A stretch of DNA of 64,000 nt from positions 18,414,001 to 18,478,000 of the forward strand of contig OX419760.1 of NCBI GenBank assembly GCA_948567375.1, written 5' to 3'. Both the position numbers and the translations under genes were made by a program. This document shows, in pieces, positions 21,001 to 33,735 of this stretch; the stretch's first letter is position 1; each line of letters begins with the position of its first letter. The notes under the pieces were generated by a model, which made no database searches, was not told where the DNA came from, and was given only the letters and a program-made list of their open reading frames with translations. Origin of the DNA: Lunularia cruciata (taxonomy: Eukaryota; Streptophyta; Marchantiopsida; Lunulariales; Lunulariaceae).

Positions 21001-22239
21001 GTCTTGAGGTAGACTAGAGGTTTGTGTTCTATCTCTACTACAAATGCCTTCTCACCCAAATAGTGCTTCCAATGCTTGGTTGCCAAAATGATGGCTAGCT
21101 TTTCTCGTATTGTGATGTGGTAGTTGCACTCTACCGGTAACAACTTTTGAGAGAAATATGCAATTGGATGCCATCCTCATGCCACTCTTGTTGTAGGATT
21201 GCTCCTATTGCTACACCTGATGCATCTATAGCCAACTTGATTGGACGTTTTGAGTCATACCACTTCAAGATTGGTGCATGTAGCAAGGCGGCTTTCAATT
21301 CTTGAAAGGTCAACTCTTGTGCGGTTCCCCATGTCCACTTCTTCCCCTTGCCAAGTAGTGCCATTAAAGGTTGTGCAACCTTGGAGAAGTCCTTGACAAA
21401 TTTATGATAGAATCTTGTCAACCCCAAGAAGCTCTTGAGTTGAGTTTGATCTTTTGGGGCACTCCATTTTTGAATGACCTCTATTTTATCTGTCAATACT
21501 TGAATGCCCTCTGCACTTCTCTATGCCCCAAGTAGTCTACTTCAGACTTGCCAAACTTGCACTTTGAGATTTTGGCATACAATCGATGTTGTCTTAGAAT
21601 GTGGAGGACCTCTTATAGATGTTGTTTGTGTTTCGTCATCGTGCTATTGTATACTAAGATATCATCCAAAAAGACAATAAAAGACTTATCTAAGTATGGA
21701 TGAAATATGTCATTCATTAGACTCATGAAAGTGGCAGGTGCATTGGTGAGGCCAAAAGGCATCACAAGATACTCAAAGTGGCTATACTTGGTTCAAAAGG
21801 CAGTTTTGTACACATCTTCCTCTACAATTTGGATTTGATTATAACCACTCTACAAGTCCAATTTGGTGAAGTATCTTGCTCCATGGAGTTGATCGAATAG
21901 GTCATCTATGCGAGGTAAGGGGTATTTGTTCTTCACTGTTTGTTGATTGAGACCTCAATAGTCAATGCACATGCGCATTGTACCATCCTTCTTCTTCACA
22001 AACAAGACAAGAGCTCCATATGGTGATACGCTAGGTTGGATGAACCCCTTTTGCAGCATCTCCTCGATTTGAGTGTTACACTCTTCCAACTCATGAGGTG
22101 ATAGACAATATAGGGCCCTACAAGGAGGTGTCTTCCCCAAGAGTGTCTCAATTTTATGATCTACTCTCCTTTTTAGTGGTAATCCTGAGGGTATATCATC
22201 AGGAAAGACATCTTGAAATTCATCCACCACAGCCTTCAA
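21001..22239 (-). pseudogene. pol: B2 reverse transcriptase and RNase H, broken
   Basis: RT begins near 22239 ([18 protein letters not shown]) and runs through [40 protein letters not shown] and the catalytic FLDDILVY (about 21650-21675). RNase H begins at the KLAIDASGVAIGAILQQEW stretch (about 21240-21180). Several stops and frameshifts. Confidence 0.88.
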
Positions 22240-22424
22240 TTTTTCAAGAATTTGTCCATCAAGTTGTGCACTCTAGACTTCTCTTATTAGTCCCATGAAA
22301 CATCTATTGGTCTTATAGACAGTTGCCGTCCCTATGACATATAGAGGCAGATCTTGCCTGGGTGAATTTTTTGTAACCCCAATGATTGACCATTAGTGGG
22401 TTCTCACTACTTTCTTCCTCTAAT

Positions 22425-22808
22425 CTACCTAGGGTTGTAATGCTCCATCCATGGCATGCCTAAGATTGCATCATTATGAGCTAATTGTATCACTTGCCAC
22501 TCAATTGCTTCTTGATATTCTCCTAGAGAGAGTGTGACCCGTCTAGGTAATAATTCAATCCTCTCTGTTTTCCCATTAGGCAACTCTACTTTTTCACTCC
22601 TATCTCTCTCTAGATCGATTCCCAATCTTATTGCAACATAGTGAGATAACAAATTCTCTGTTGCTCCCAGATCGATTAATACTCTCACTTGATTACCTTC
22701 TAGGACTCCATTCACAACAATCAATTGTGAGGTTGCTTTTCGGGATCTTTGCATATTAGTCTTCTTCCTTATTGAGCCAATAAGGCCATGAGGTACATTT
22801 ACTGGCAA
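22425..22808 (-). pseudogene. B2 aspartic protease
   Basis: An open frame of 127 codons with the active-site block VRVLIDLGATENLLSHYVA and the second block [15 protein letters not shown]. The usual Asp-Ser/Thr-Gly reads Asp-Leu-Gly, as it does in B1. Confidence 0.85.
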
Positions 22809-23887
22809 TCTTTGTTTTCTGAAGTGTTTTCCACCTCCTCCTCTTCAATGCGCCTCTCCATGTTGTTCAAAGATTGCCTATATGAAGACCAAGGGCCTCT
22901 AGGGAAACGAGTGCAACAATTGGTAGATATGTGGCCAATGCGGCCATAATTGTAACAACGGCATTGTTCTCCTTGAGTTCCTTCTCCACGTGGGACTCCA
23001 TCTCTTCATTCTTCTACCCGTCCACGCTCCTCTTGAAGCGGTCGTGCTCCTTGATCTTGAAATTAGAGGTTGCCCAATTCCATCAGTATGGGTCCACCCA
23101 TGTGTTGCATTTCTGCCCAATAATGTTGAGGTGGAACTACTCCTTCACCTCTATCCAATGCTCCTATTATTCTCTGTGCACAAGCAATGGCTTCAAATAC
23201 CGTGCAAGGATTTTGCACCATGACTTCTTGGCGAATCCGCTCCTTTAACCCTTGTTCAAAATTGTCGAGAGCCTCTACTGGACTCATGTTAGTTCTTGCA
23301 ACTTGTAGATTCAAAAATGCCTCCACATACTCTTGTATGATGTTCTTCTATCTCAATCCCCATAGTCAAGTTCGAGCCATCTGCATAGAATCCACCGATT
23401 AGAAATTCTTCAACAATCCTTCTTGCATTGATGTCTACGTGACCTTCCTTCTCTTTGCCAACATGGATTGTTCCCAAGCATCATACCATGTGAGGGCTTT
23501 ATCGGTCAAGTACCTACATGAAAACATGCCTACAGCATACTCCATGATCTTTGTTGAGAAAAATTGGAAATATCAATTCATTCTCGAGATCCAATTTTCC
23601 ACTACTCCCATTGTACGCTGCCCCTTGTAAGGCTCGATGTTGCAGGTCTTCTTCATCAAGATTAGAAATGTGGCTTCATCGTTGATAGGGTTCGTAGGCA
23701 CAGGTACCTCTCTAAGTACTTCAGTCGCAGGTATTGGGTTTTGAGACGGCTCTTCTTCTTCCATGGCTTGCTCATTCCTAAGGATCTGCACTTGACTTTG
23801 TAATGTCTCCATAATCATCTTAATCTCTTGAAATTCATTCAACATTCCTTGCATTCCTTGCACCAGCTCTTGCAATTGCGGATCCAT
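22809..23887 (-). pseudogene. gag: B2 gag, broken
   Basis: Starts at ATG 23887 (MDPQLQELVQGMQGMLNEF). The first part has coiled-coil-like heptads and an acidic stretch, then the gag domain with TCNIEPYKGQR and a WYDAWEQSMLAKR-like stretch, and one zinc knuckle near 22960-22900 (CYNYGRIGHISTNC) whose second Cys is Tyr. Frames change at about 23573, 23480 and 23060. Confidence 0.85.
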
Positions 23888-23920
23888 GGTTCTTGCAACA
23901 CTCAATTGCTAATGTCTACT

Positions 23921-24350
23921 TCAATACAGAGTCAATACGATCACTCTGGAAGGCGCACAAACTATCAGAATTACCATTGGGACCTCAAAAGCTATCACTC
24001 ATTGATAATACTCCTCGCCAAAATTTCTAACCACAAAATCTCTAAACATCACTTTTGGTCTGACTACATAATGGATTTCTACTTGAGTGTTGAAAGGGAG
24101 AGGATTTGGGACATTCACATCCATATCATCATAGTAGAATGTAGATTATCAAATCCCATTCTCTGTCATATATCACCACAGGTAGAATCACCGGGTTTGG
24201 TGAGTTCATCACCCTATCCATGAATTCTATGCCAAAGTGATAAACTAGCAATACCCTCATTTGCTCATGATGGATGTACATAACCTTGATGTGGAATGGA
24301 TTTGGGAATGGAAAGCTAGGTGTAGGAAATTGTCCTCCTTGTGTATCCAT
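23921..24350 (-). pseudogene. Family B leader ORFs upstream of gag (B2 copy)
   Basis: The first frame is open for 73 codons (24350-24129): MDTQGGQFPTPSFPFPNPF, later YHFGIEFMDRVMNSPNP. A second frame continues with VEIHYVVRPKVMFRDFVVRN to a stop at 23921-23923. Both match B1 (262-642). The product is not recognised. Confidence 0.6.
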
Positions 24351-24477
24351 CTTGTCCGCTCTCTAAAGTCCTTCCTAAGTCTCGCAATTACTCTATATTC
24401 TCCACCTCAAATTATTCAATTTCAATAGTTCATGCTCTTCCAAGAGGGAGGATCCACTCTCTTGGACTAAGACACTC

Positions 24478-24489
24478 GCTCTGATACCA
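24478..24489 (-). other. Primer binding site of B2 (initiator Met tRNA)
   Basis: On the minus strand TGGTATCAGAGC, an exact plant initiator-Met tRNA primer site, one base after the 5' LTR. Confidence 0.95.
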
Positions 24490-24490
24490 T

Positions 24491-25211
24491 TGTAATACTC
24501 AGAGGACAAGAGAAGAGAGAGAAACACAAATTACACACTCAACATTTGGTGCCCCAAAGGAGCACCTTCTCTTTATTATATAGACAAAGAGGATCTCCTC
24601 CAAGGAAGCTCCACCATAGGATTAGGCACACAGATAGGTGACATGTCAGCAAGTTCCACCCTTGGATTACTTACTTGGATGGGTGACATGTTGGTCTAGG
24701 TCCTATCTGGTTGGTCAAACAAGCTTTGACCGGAGGGAATCTTCCTATAGGAGTCTCAGAATCACGTAAGGTACCGTTGGAAAGCTCTTGAAGAGACAAA
24801 CCAAGGGGGAGGGAAGGCCTACATTTCCTTTGTTGGGAAGGGAAGCTGCACATTTTTTAGACCTAATTCATCCGTTTAGGCCTCTAAAATTGCCTTCAAA
24901 GATTTCAAGCATATTTCAGTTCCTACTCTATTAGTAGAAGTCTCGTTTTGGTGATACCTCTTTTTGATTTGTTTAGTCCATCATGTGTAACATCCTTCTA
25001 GATATTATCAAACCAATTCTCACCTTTGAATCATATGTCTAGCTATTGGTTCTAAGGTTCTCAAGTCTATTTTGGTTTTTGCTCTATTAGTAGAAATACT
25101 CTTTTGGTGATACTTCTATCTGATCTATTTTGACCATCATGTATAACATCATTCTAGATGTTACCAAACCAAATTTCACATCTAGATCATATGGCTAGCT
25201 CTTGGTATTCA
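24491..25211 (-). repeat. 5' LTR of B2
   Basis: About 721 bp, TGTAATAC...GGTATTCA on the plus strand (terminal TTACA decayed to TTCA). It is flanked by the CAAGG duplication at 25212-25216. It matches 10887-11615 with scattered substitutions and small gaps. Confidence 0.92.
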
Positions 25212-27590
25212 CAAGGAGAACGGGGACAAGTGGAAGAACGGAGAGAGGGAGTTGCACAAGGAGAACAATGTCATTGTTACAATTATGGCCATATTGAGCA
25301 CATATCCATTAATTGTCATGCATGTCTTCTTAGATGCACCTCAGCTTCCATGTAGGAAATCTTTGAACAACATGGAGAGATGAACTAAAGAGGAGGATGC
25401 AAAAATCACCTCAAAAAATAAAGATCACCAGTAGATGTACCTTGTGGCCTTATTGGCTCAATTGGGAAGCGAAAAAGTAAGAGGAGGAAGTGGCCAAGTG
25501 TGCAAAGATCCAGAAAGGCAAACTCACAATTGATTGTTGTGAATAGAGTCCTAGAAGGCAATTAAGTGAGAGTACTGATAGATCTTGGAGCAATATAGAA
25601 TTTCTTGTCTCGCTCTATTGCACTGAGATTGAGCATGGATCTAGAGAAGGATGAGAGTGAAGAAGAGTTACCTAATAGATAGACAGAGAGGATTTAGTTG
25701 TTACCTAGAAAAGTAGCACTCTTGGTAGGAGAATATTGGGAAGCAATTGAGTGGTGAGTGATACAACTAGCTCATTATGATGCAATCTTAGGCATGCCAT
25801 GGATGGAGCACTACAATCCCATGGTTGATTGGAGAAAGAAAGTAGTGAGAGCTCACAAATGGAAGATCATTGGCGTTATAGATAGAGCACGCAAGCAAGA
25901 AGTACCTCTATATGTCATAGGGAAAACAATGATCTATAATATAGATAGATGTTTCATGGGTCTAACAAGAGAAGTTCAGAGTGCACAACTCGACAGACAA
26001 GTTCTTGAGAAATTGAAAGATGTGGTTAATGTGTTCCAAGATGTCTTCTTGTATGACTTGCCATCAAGATTACCACCAAAAAGGAGAGTAGACCATAACA
26101 TCAAGATAATTCTTGGGAAGACACCTCCTTGTAAGGCCGCATATTGTTTATCACCTCATGAGTTGGAGGAGTGTAAGGCTCAAACTGAAGATATGTTGCA
26201 AAAAGGATTTATCCAACCCAACATATCATCATATGAGGCTCCTATCTTGTTTGTAAAGAAAAAGGATGGTACAATGCGCATGTGCATTGACTATCGAGGC
26301 CTAAATCAATAGACAATGAAGAACAAATACCCCTTACCTCACATGGACAACTTGTTTGATCAACTCAACAGTGCAAAATACTTCACTAGATTGGATTTGC
26401 AAAGTAGGTACAACTACATTTGGATTAAGGGTGGAGATGATTATAAAATTTCCTTTCAAACAAGGTATAGTCACTTTGAGTACTTGGTGATGTTGTTTGG
26501 CCTCACCAATGCACCAACCACTTTCATGAGTTTGATGAATGATATATTTTGTCCATAGTTGGATAAATCTATTATTGTTTTCCTAGATGATATTCTTGTC
26601 TACAATAGGAAAATGATGGAACACAAGCAACATTTGTGAGAAGTCCTCCAAATTCTACGATAGAATCAATTGTATGCCAAAATCTCAAAGTGTGAGTTTG
26701 GCAAGTGTAAAGTAGGCTATCTGAGGCATAGAGTAAGTGCAGTAGGTATCCAAGTGTTGACAAATAAAATAAAGGTCATTCAAAAATAGTGTGCTTCAAA
26801 GGATCAGACTCAACTCAAGAGCTTCTTGGGGTTGACGGGATTCTATCATCAATTTGTCAAGGACTTCTCCAAGGTGGCACAACCTCAAACGGCATTGCTT
26901 GGCAAGGGGAAAAAGTGGATATGGAGAACCACACAAGAATTGGCCTTTCAAGAATTGAAAGATGGATTACTACACGCATCAATCTTGAAATGGTATGACC
27001 CAAAATGTCCAATCAAGTTGGCTATGGATGCATCAGGTATAGCAATAAGAGCAATCCTACAAGAAGAGTGGCATGACAGATGACACCCAATTGCATCTTT
27101 CTCTCAGAAGTTGTTACAAACAGAATGCAATTATCACACCACAAAATGAGAAGAGTTGGTCATTGTCCTTGCAACCAAGCATTGGAAGTACTATCTTGGC
27201 GAGAAGGTATTTGTAGTGGAGATAGATCACAAACCTCTAGTCTACCTTGAGACGCAGAAAGATCTCTCTCATTGAAAGATTTGGTGCACAGAGGGGAGAC
27301 AATGGTTCAACATGATTATCACATATGTGGATGGCAAAAGGCAACTCGTAAATGCATTCACCCAAATGCTTGTGGTAAACTATCTGGTGGTAGAGGTAAA
27401 GATGAACCATGAATTCTGGCCAAAGATGCTTGCTGCTTGGGGTCGTGACATCTAAAAGTATGTTACATATGATATGATGGAGAAAGTAGATTAGATAGAG
27501 ATATAACCAAAAGAGCAATTTTGGAAGACTAATCGGGATAAATTAGATTTCAAAAATATGCAATTCATTTTTTGCAGATAGGAAAGGTAT
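25212..27590 (+). pseudogene. pol: B1 gag end, protease, RT and RNase H, broken
   Basis: Continues B1 after B2. The zinc knuckle CYNYGHIEHISINC (about 25270-25320) is followed by the protease remnant (VRVLIDLGAI, about 25570; [15 protein letters not shown], 25780-25820), RT (26100-26620: [58 protein letters not shown]) and RNase H (about 26990-27260: KLAMDASGIAIRAILQEEW, VEIDHKPLVYLE). Stops at 26309-26311 and 26557-26559, among others, break it. Homology ends near 27590; integrase and the 3' LTR are gone. Confidence 0.85.
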
Positions 27591-28163
27591 GCACCTGTAG
27601 GCGTTCAGGGTTGGTTAGTTAGCCTCGAGTACGGTGGTGACGTCCGAAGAATGGTTGACAGTCGGACAAGTGTTAAGTGGTGGCGCAGAGGTTCGGGTGA
27701 CGAAAGGCGAAATCTGTCTGGTTTAACTCAATCCTTTCCTGAAGTGTTGACGACAGCCCTGCGCTCGAAACGCTTGATCTCCACTCTGAGGTCTTTGACC
27801 TTGGAAGGTCCCATCCATTCTCCTATTTGGGGTTTTAAGCTACATCCGCTTCGTTTTTGGTCACAGAGGCCTAGGTACAAAGACAAGGTTGGAGCAGGCA
27901 ACGGGGAATTGGGAGCAGTATGATAATCAACGAGGATTCCGTAATCTGGTCCTTGATGTCGAAAAGTCTCTTGGATGTAGATTGGCTGGGTATGGTTTTG
28001 GTTCCGTTCTAGGAAGAATTTTTAGTAGAGGGACCTTGAATTACTTCTATTGAGCAGAGGATTAGAAAGTCTGCCGATATGTGGAGACATTCTTTGAGAC
28101 AAGTGTGAGTGATAATTTATTGATTGCCCGAGTGATCGGGGATCAGCTGCGGAGGAAGGAGCG
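27591..28163. other. Junction and upstream region of the GNAT gene
   Basis: Element sequence ends near 27590 and unique sequence begins. No supported coding frame. It would hold the promoter and 5' UTR of the gene starting at 28164; I see no clear TATA box. Confidence 0.4.
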
Positions 28164-31100
28164 ATGGCGATTCAGAGCCGCGGACTTGCGTTTGAAGTGT
28201 TTCCGAGTCAGAAAAATTCGGGACATATTAGCCCCGCGAGGACTGTGGCGGATGCCGGACTCGCCTTCTTTCCGTCCTGCAGGATATCTACTACCCCTCC
28301 GCATAACTATATTTCCTTAAGCGCAGCGTTTTCTGAACAATGTTCACTGGCTCCTACTCCCAATACTCCAGCGTACATGAGGCATTCACGTTGGCGAAGT
28401 CGGAAGTGCTCACCGGTTTCTTCAATTTCCTCAGAGGTAGGGAAAACATTTCGCGTATATCATGCCGGGAGGTTGTCGGTTGGCAAACGAAAACTCAGGC
28501 AGTGCTTTCTCATCTCTTCAGCTTCCAGAGGCTGCTGCGCATCGACGTGCGCATTGTCGAATTCCAGGTTCGAGCTTGAAAGACGAAGATTTAGAAGTAC
28601 TTTTTTTAGAATTTTGAAGCTTGCTACTCCGATTTGTATGTCTTGGTCGACGAAGAAGACAGGATATAGGAAGAGAGGAGCTGGTCGGGCCTCAGGGCTT
28701 GGCATGCGATGCTCGCCAACAGTATATCGCTGGCCTTCCAGTGTACACAAGTTTTTTGTAGTAATTTCCTCTTCTGTTTCTTGTGTGGAATCCAGCCACA
28801 CCAATTCCACCAACCTGTTTCGAGCTGTAAGAATTTTCCGGACTTCCGCGGATACTGGATACGGTAGCAGTATCAGCAGCGTGAGGTCGCAAGCAGAGGG
28901 TCATGCTTTGCCGGAGAAGATTATGCTTGCGGAGGATGTGCTGGTGGAAAAGGAGCAGACGTGGTCTTCTGACAGAAGACACAGGGATTTTCTGGCGACA
29001 GGATATGGTTGGAGAGTGCGGGATGCCGTCCTCCACAATCTACAGGAGCTCATGAGAGTGGCAGATATCCAAACCGATTCTTTTCACATTACTGCTGCCG
29101 CATTTGATGATCTCTTTTACAAACTCTTTCATGTGAGCACTTTCTCTCCTGTCTGTTAAGTGAGTATTGGAACTGAGACCCAATAGGAGTTCCATGGATT
29201 TCAGATGTATTCTATTTATTTGGAATAAATCAAATTTTCTTCTACATACAGTCACACTGTAATCTTTTCATCAAGTGGGGGCCTATGGAGAGGGGAGGAA
29301 TTATGAAGCACAGCAGCATTTCAGTACGAGCCCTGTGATAGATTGATGGCCGGTTTCCAGTTTGGGGTTGTTTATCCGAGCCTTTCCTCGATTTAAATTT
29401 GTTCAACTTCATCTGTCATGCTGATTGCTTCCACTGCAGGCAGAGGTATTGAGCAGTCTTCAGTATAAGGCTAGGCACTCGCCTCCGGACAGGTAAGACT
29501 TCGTACTTTTAGACAGCCGGCCACCTCTCGGTTCTCTGTTTGGTGTTAGTGGCAGTTAGTGGTCTTTTAGCCAATTTCAGATGCTTGCTTGTTGTCACCG
29601 ATATTTGTGACGGTGGATGACTGTTTTGCTTCAAGAGAACAGATAAGGATATCTTTGGGTCAGGCTTCTCTGTTTGGAGGAAGTGGCCAAGGGATCTTGC
29701 AGAACCATAGATAATCCTACGGTCACTGTTTGGCTAATCTTGCTTACTTGCAGTGCTGCCTCGGAAGACCCGTCGTTTGCGGGTTTTTTTCTTTTGCATG
29801 GAAGTAGTATTGCCTCGGATCTAGATTTTGTGTGAATCGTGAGTTGTTATTCAGCAGATTCATGGATACCTTTTTTTTGAAATTGCGAAGATAATTTGCC
29901 TTTAAAGTCTGGTTGGCAGGTATTCTTGCCTTTTGGCAGAAAAGGACGTACCACAGGAACGATGTATCGAAGAGTTCGACGGTGCTGATAAAGAACAGAC
30001 AATAGTTGGCGCGGTTGATGTCACAGCTCTGATGGATAGTAACATCGTCTCCCTTCTTCCGGGAGCATACGAATATTTGTACATCAGTGGAATGGCTGTG
30101 GATGCAGCTTACAGGTACGCTCTTATCCCATTTTTCTCTTTATTGCCTAATCAGTTCGATATACATCTATGTCTATGAGGATGGCTTATGTGCCAGAGAG
30201 GATCAACTTTAGTTGCCGTTATGTTTCTATAACACCATTATCAGCCATGAGGTCACTAGTTCGTAATCAGCGCAAGCCTTCACAGTTGGCCACCATATGT
30301 AAGATTGGCTCCAGTTTCTAAGAGAGCTCTATGCTAGTTGCTTTTTTCAGCTCAAACTTATCAGTAGATAAAATGCCCGCAACAGTCAAGAAGATACTAT
30401 CCAGGATCATCGTATCGTGGAAACCTCGAACCAGGAATAATTGTTGAACAGCGGGGACGAAGTCTAACAGCTGACCTCTTCCCTACAGAAGTGTATTCTT
30501 CCCACCTCACCGCTAGCTTTATTTAAGATCCAAAAATCTTTGAGGAAGTAAACTTCAGAGGAAAGAACGTCCAATGTCAAGCCTACTGACTTCAAATCCC
30601 ACCATGACGAGAAGTATTTTAAAGCATAGTTCATCGACGCTGGACATCCTGAGTTGATAGTTCACTGGATAGTTACCTTTAATTACACCAGCAAACAGTT
30701 CATATCGTTGTGGTGTAGTGACTTCTCCTTTTATGATAGGTCATCGGTAGGGGGAAGAGCCATACAGGCAACCTGTAGAAGCCGCCTGATCTTCTTGTCC
30801 TTCTTTAGCCCATCCTCTATATTTTTACTTGTGGGAGGTTAAATTAAGATCTTCTGGTTAGGTAAACAGACTCAATAGTTGAAGTTACTCAAATGTATCG
30901 AAACTACACCTATACTTGGCATGTAACGCTTGCTAATTATTTTTTATGCACGGCTAAGTGTATGTTCCTATTGTTACATAGTTCAGTAACACGGGACTTT
31001 AGTCAACATTTCAATCCAATTGTGTCAGTCATATTAACAGACTTGATATCTTTCTTCCTGTCTACCAACCTTTTTAAGCCCCAGTTTTCACTTCCAAGAG

Positions 31101-31529
31101 TGTTTCAAGTAACATTCTTTTAAACAACTCAAGTAACGCGGGTGGTTCGAAGACCCTTGTCAGAGACCACAGCCGGAATTCGTTGTGGCAGTAAATCAAG
31201 CGCTGCTTAAATCTTAAGCGACTGCATAACAAAGAGAAATACTAGCGTAAGATTGGCCCATCGTACTCTTAGTCATTTTCTGGTTGAACAGGAGGCGAAG
31301 TGTGGCCACCTTGCTCCTGGAAGCATGCGTTGTGAAGGCATCAGACTGGGGTTTCAAGTACCTGGTACTCCATGCATATGAGGATGACATTGGGGCGAGG
31401 AATCTTTATTCCCGAGCAGGTTTTCGAACTGTAGGTGGGGATCCGTTGTGGATGACTAAATTTTTAGGCCGGAGACGTCGGGTTGTTATGGCCAGACGGA
31501 CTATTGAGGTCTCAGATCTTTCTTCTTGA
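28164..31529 (+). CDS. Plastid-type GNAT-family N-acetyltransferase
   Basis: Four exons (28164-29132, 29440-29492, 29920-30114, 31292-31529) join in phase to 484 residues; all introns are GT-AG (307, 427 and 1177 bp). The last 190 or so residues are a GNAT domain, which transfers acetyl from acetyl-CoA to amines or protein N-termini and lysines. It shows the sequence from GYGWRVRDAV, the AEVLSSLQYKARHSPPDRYS block across exons 2-3, YLYISGMAVDAAYR (beta 4), the acetyl-CoA loop RRSVATLL, and YLVLHAYEDDIGARNLYSRAGF. This pattern resembles plant plastid GNATs. The acetyl-CoA loop lacks the usual glycines (R-x-x-V-A). The first 290 residues are basic and Ser-rich with no recognised domain. They could include a transit peptide, but are longer than usual, and the real start could lie further in. 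Substrate unknown. Confidence 0.82.
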
Positions 31530-33735
31530 CCTCGTGTACATTGTCCACAGATTTGTGGTTGTATTTCACATTCCATTGAATCCGAGATGTATTTGTTATG
31601 ATTGGATCCATGTACATACATTTCTGCGCAATCGTATTGTTTTGAGTTTATCTGTGTATATCCAGGCACTCATTTGCTTCAATTTTGATTAGATTCGCTT
31701 CATTTCTATCTGTATAGAGTCAGTCATGCATTTCATATGCTTTATCATGTGCACATTCTCGGTTCCATACTTAGTGGGTTCTGGATCCCCCGTTCTTCGA
31801 ACGGCTTCTGCTCTCATTTCTCAAATATCCAGGCAATCATTACGTATTGCATCTATTTAGTGTAGTCCTTTTGTCACTTGATACATGTTTTTTTTCTCAA
31901 TTTAAGATTTCATGTTTAGCTACTTAACTGACATGTATCACATTAAATTCTCTAGGTAACCACGTGAGTTCTTATGTTATATACATGCTCTATCAGTTCA
32001 AATGGAGAAGGTTTAGACCTAAGTCCAGCAGTGTCTCAAAATGCAGTAGAGAGAAAATAACAATGATTCTTTTGATATGCCACCACTTTAGAGTGGACAC
32101 AGCGAATATCTCGGCAGTTTTAAAACTTATGAACCGTTCCTGAATATTCACTATCATGAGCTAAATTCTTAAAAGAAACAACTTTGTTCGATAATTGAAC
32201 TAGTTACAATCTTGAGCACAGACACTGTAAAGAATCGTCAGTGGAGCGAAGGATTAAGTTACGCAGACGTGATGTGTATACAGTTTGGTCGTGTAATAAC
32301 CGTTTCAATACCGTTGTTAAGCCAAAAGTCTCAGAAGCAGAACTGTCCTTCACTTATCCCAAAAGTGTCAACGCCGTGTAGCATGACCAATTTCAGCCAT
32401 TCAGGAACACGTTTTCCACAGCTTGCTATTATAAGGAAATCTAAATTGACCATTCATGTCTCATCATCTCTTTTGCTTCACCTCGAAACTCGATCCCCAC
32501 ATAGTAGATGCTAGGTGAAAAGTGCCTCCTGAAAAGAACGTCGATTGGACCAGTTCTCGTGGTTGCAGTTATCACACACTGAGCATGTGGTTCCATCAAG
32601 CAAAGGAAAGAACTTACGTTCTGAAGCATTAGTCCTTGTTCCGTCTGCTGTAAACCGAAAGCAATACAGAAACAACTAGTAATCTCCATTTTGATTCCCC
32701 GTGCGTCTGTTCTCCGGAGGGGAATGAACAGGAGGTTTGAGCAAGACCGTGTCTGAACTATTAGAACCTTGTGGAATGAAATAAGACTGCAAACCATAAA
32801 TCCTTGTTCCATCTGCGGTAAGAGTTTCTGAAACACAATCAAGTAGTTATATCCAATTAAATTAACGTGCGCTGCTTAAGCATGAACTCTCTGCGTTTGC
32901 AGAGCGGAATAAAATGGAAAGCAGAACACGATTCTGTGTGGACAGTAACCTTGTGACTACCGTATATCGAATCTTTACTCTTTGGTTTCGGACCTTTGAA
33001 GCGGGAGTAATTTGAAGCTCTATTGTTACTTAACAATATTCGATATGCGGAGGGTCCGAAAGTTATCGTGAGAAAAGACATCTTATGATGAGATCATATA
33101 ACGAAGTAAACTGATATCGCTCCTGCAATCCCTTTGAATTGACGAAGGGGATCTCAATGTCGTTTCCCATCTCCAGGTAGATCTGGGTTTAATGGAAAGA
33201 ACTAGCGTACTCTCATCGTTGTCTCATCAGATTGGAAGCAATTATAGTCTAGCCTAACAGTTCCACATGTGCCTTCCTATCTTCGACACTTTTGAACATA
33301 GGGATGATGGGAAGAATGTAGTAGTGGTTGTTGAGTGTTTGTACGCTTGGGCTGGAAGTAGGGAAACTTCAGCAGTGTAAACACGCTTTGGGAAGCAGCT
33401 GTGCACGTCCCGTATCGTGGTCAGAACGCTGGTTAGTTTACCTGCTACCACAGTAACTACCCCGTCACTCTCTTGCATCTTGTATGCCGCTTTGTGCGAG
33501 GTCACATCTGATCTTTTGAGTGCACGTATAACTAATATTCGGAGTGGGTTCCGCCAAAAGCAAGCAAAAAAAGAATTGACAAGCAAGATTTATTCGAAGC
33601 TGAGAATATGCTCCACGCACTGGCCCTATGATACAGGAACTGCTGAAGATCCAAAACCGCCTGAGCTCAGCGCTGAATGTTCATTCAAGAGCGCAAAAAG
33701 TACTCTCCCTGTTTGCTGCCCAGTTTAGCCTCCTT
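31530..33735. other. Intergenic, nothing supported
   Basis: Short frames on both strands have no recognisable domain. The only repetition seen is a loosely repeated TCCTTGTTCC(G/A)TCTGC stretch near 32632 and 32805. The beginning will contain the 3' UTR of the GNAT gene. Confidence 0.4.

Larger units (their letters stand above)
10887..25211 (-). mobile_element. Ty3/Gypsy element B2, nested in B1 and interrupted by A2
   Basis: A family B element on the minus strand with both LTRs (5' LTR 24491-25211, 3' LTR 10887-11615) and a 5-bp target duplication CAAGG (10882-10886 and 25212-25216) from B1 gag. Order on its own strand: LTR, intact initiator-Met primer site, leader ORFs, gag, protease, RT, RNase H, integrase (partial), then A2, then a purine tract and the 3' LTR. 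The integrase C-terminus and what followed it are missing at the A2 junction. The LTRs are clearly diverged by eye, so the insertion is not recent. Confidence 0.9.
1..27590 (+). mobile_element. Ty3/Gypsy element B1, host of the nested cluster
   Basis: This is a family B LTR retrotransposon whose 5' LTR is cut by the window edge. It survives in three blocks, 1-1519, 10806-10886 and 25212-27590, separated by the insertions A1 and B2. Read across the gaps, the blocks restore one gag order: the sequence broken at 1519 resumes at 10806, and the sequence broken at 10886 resumes at 25212, judged against the continuous gag of B2 on the opposite strand (about 22900-23150). The order is LTR, primer site, leader ORFs, gag, protease, reverse transcriptase and RNase H. 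The copy ends in the region before integrase near 27590, so integrase and the 3' LTR are missing. It has many stops and frameshifts and is the oldest element of the cluster. Confidence 0.85.

Noticed and set aside
32441-32842. 133-codon minus-strand frame
   Set aside because: Its internal repetition comes from short DNA repeats; no domain is recognised.
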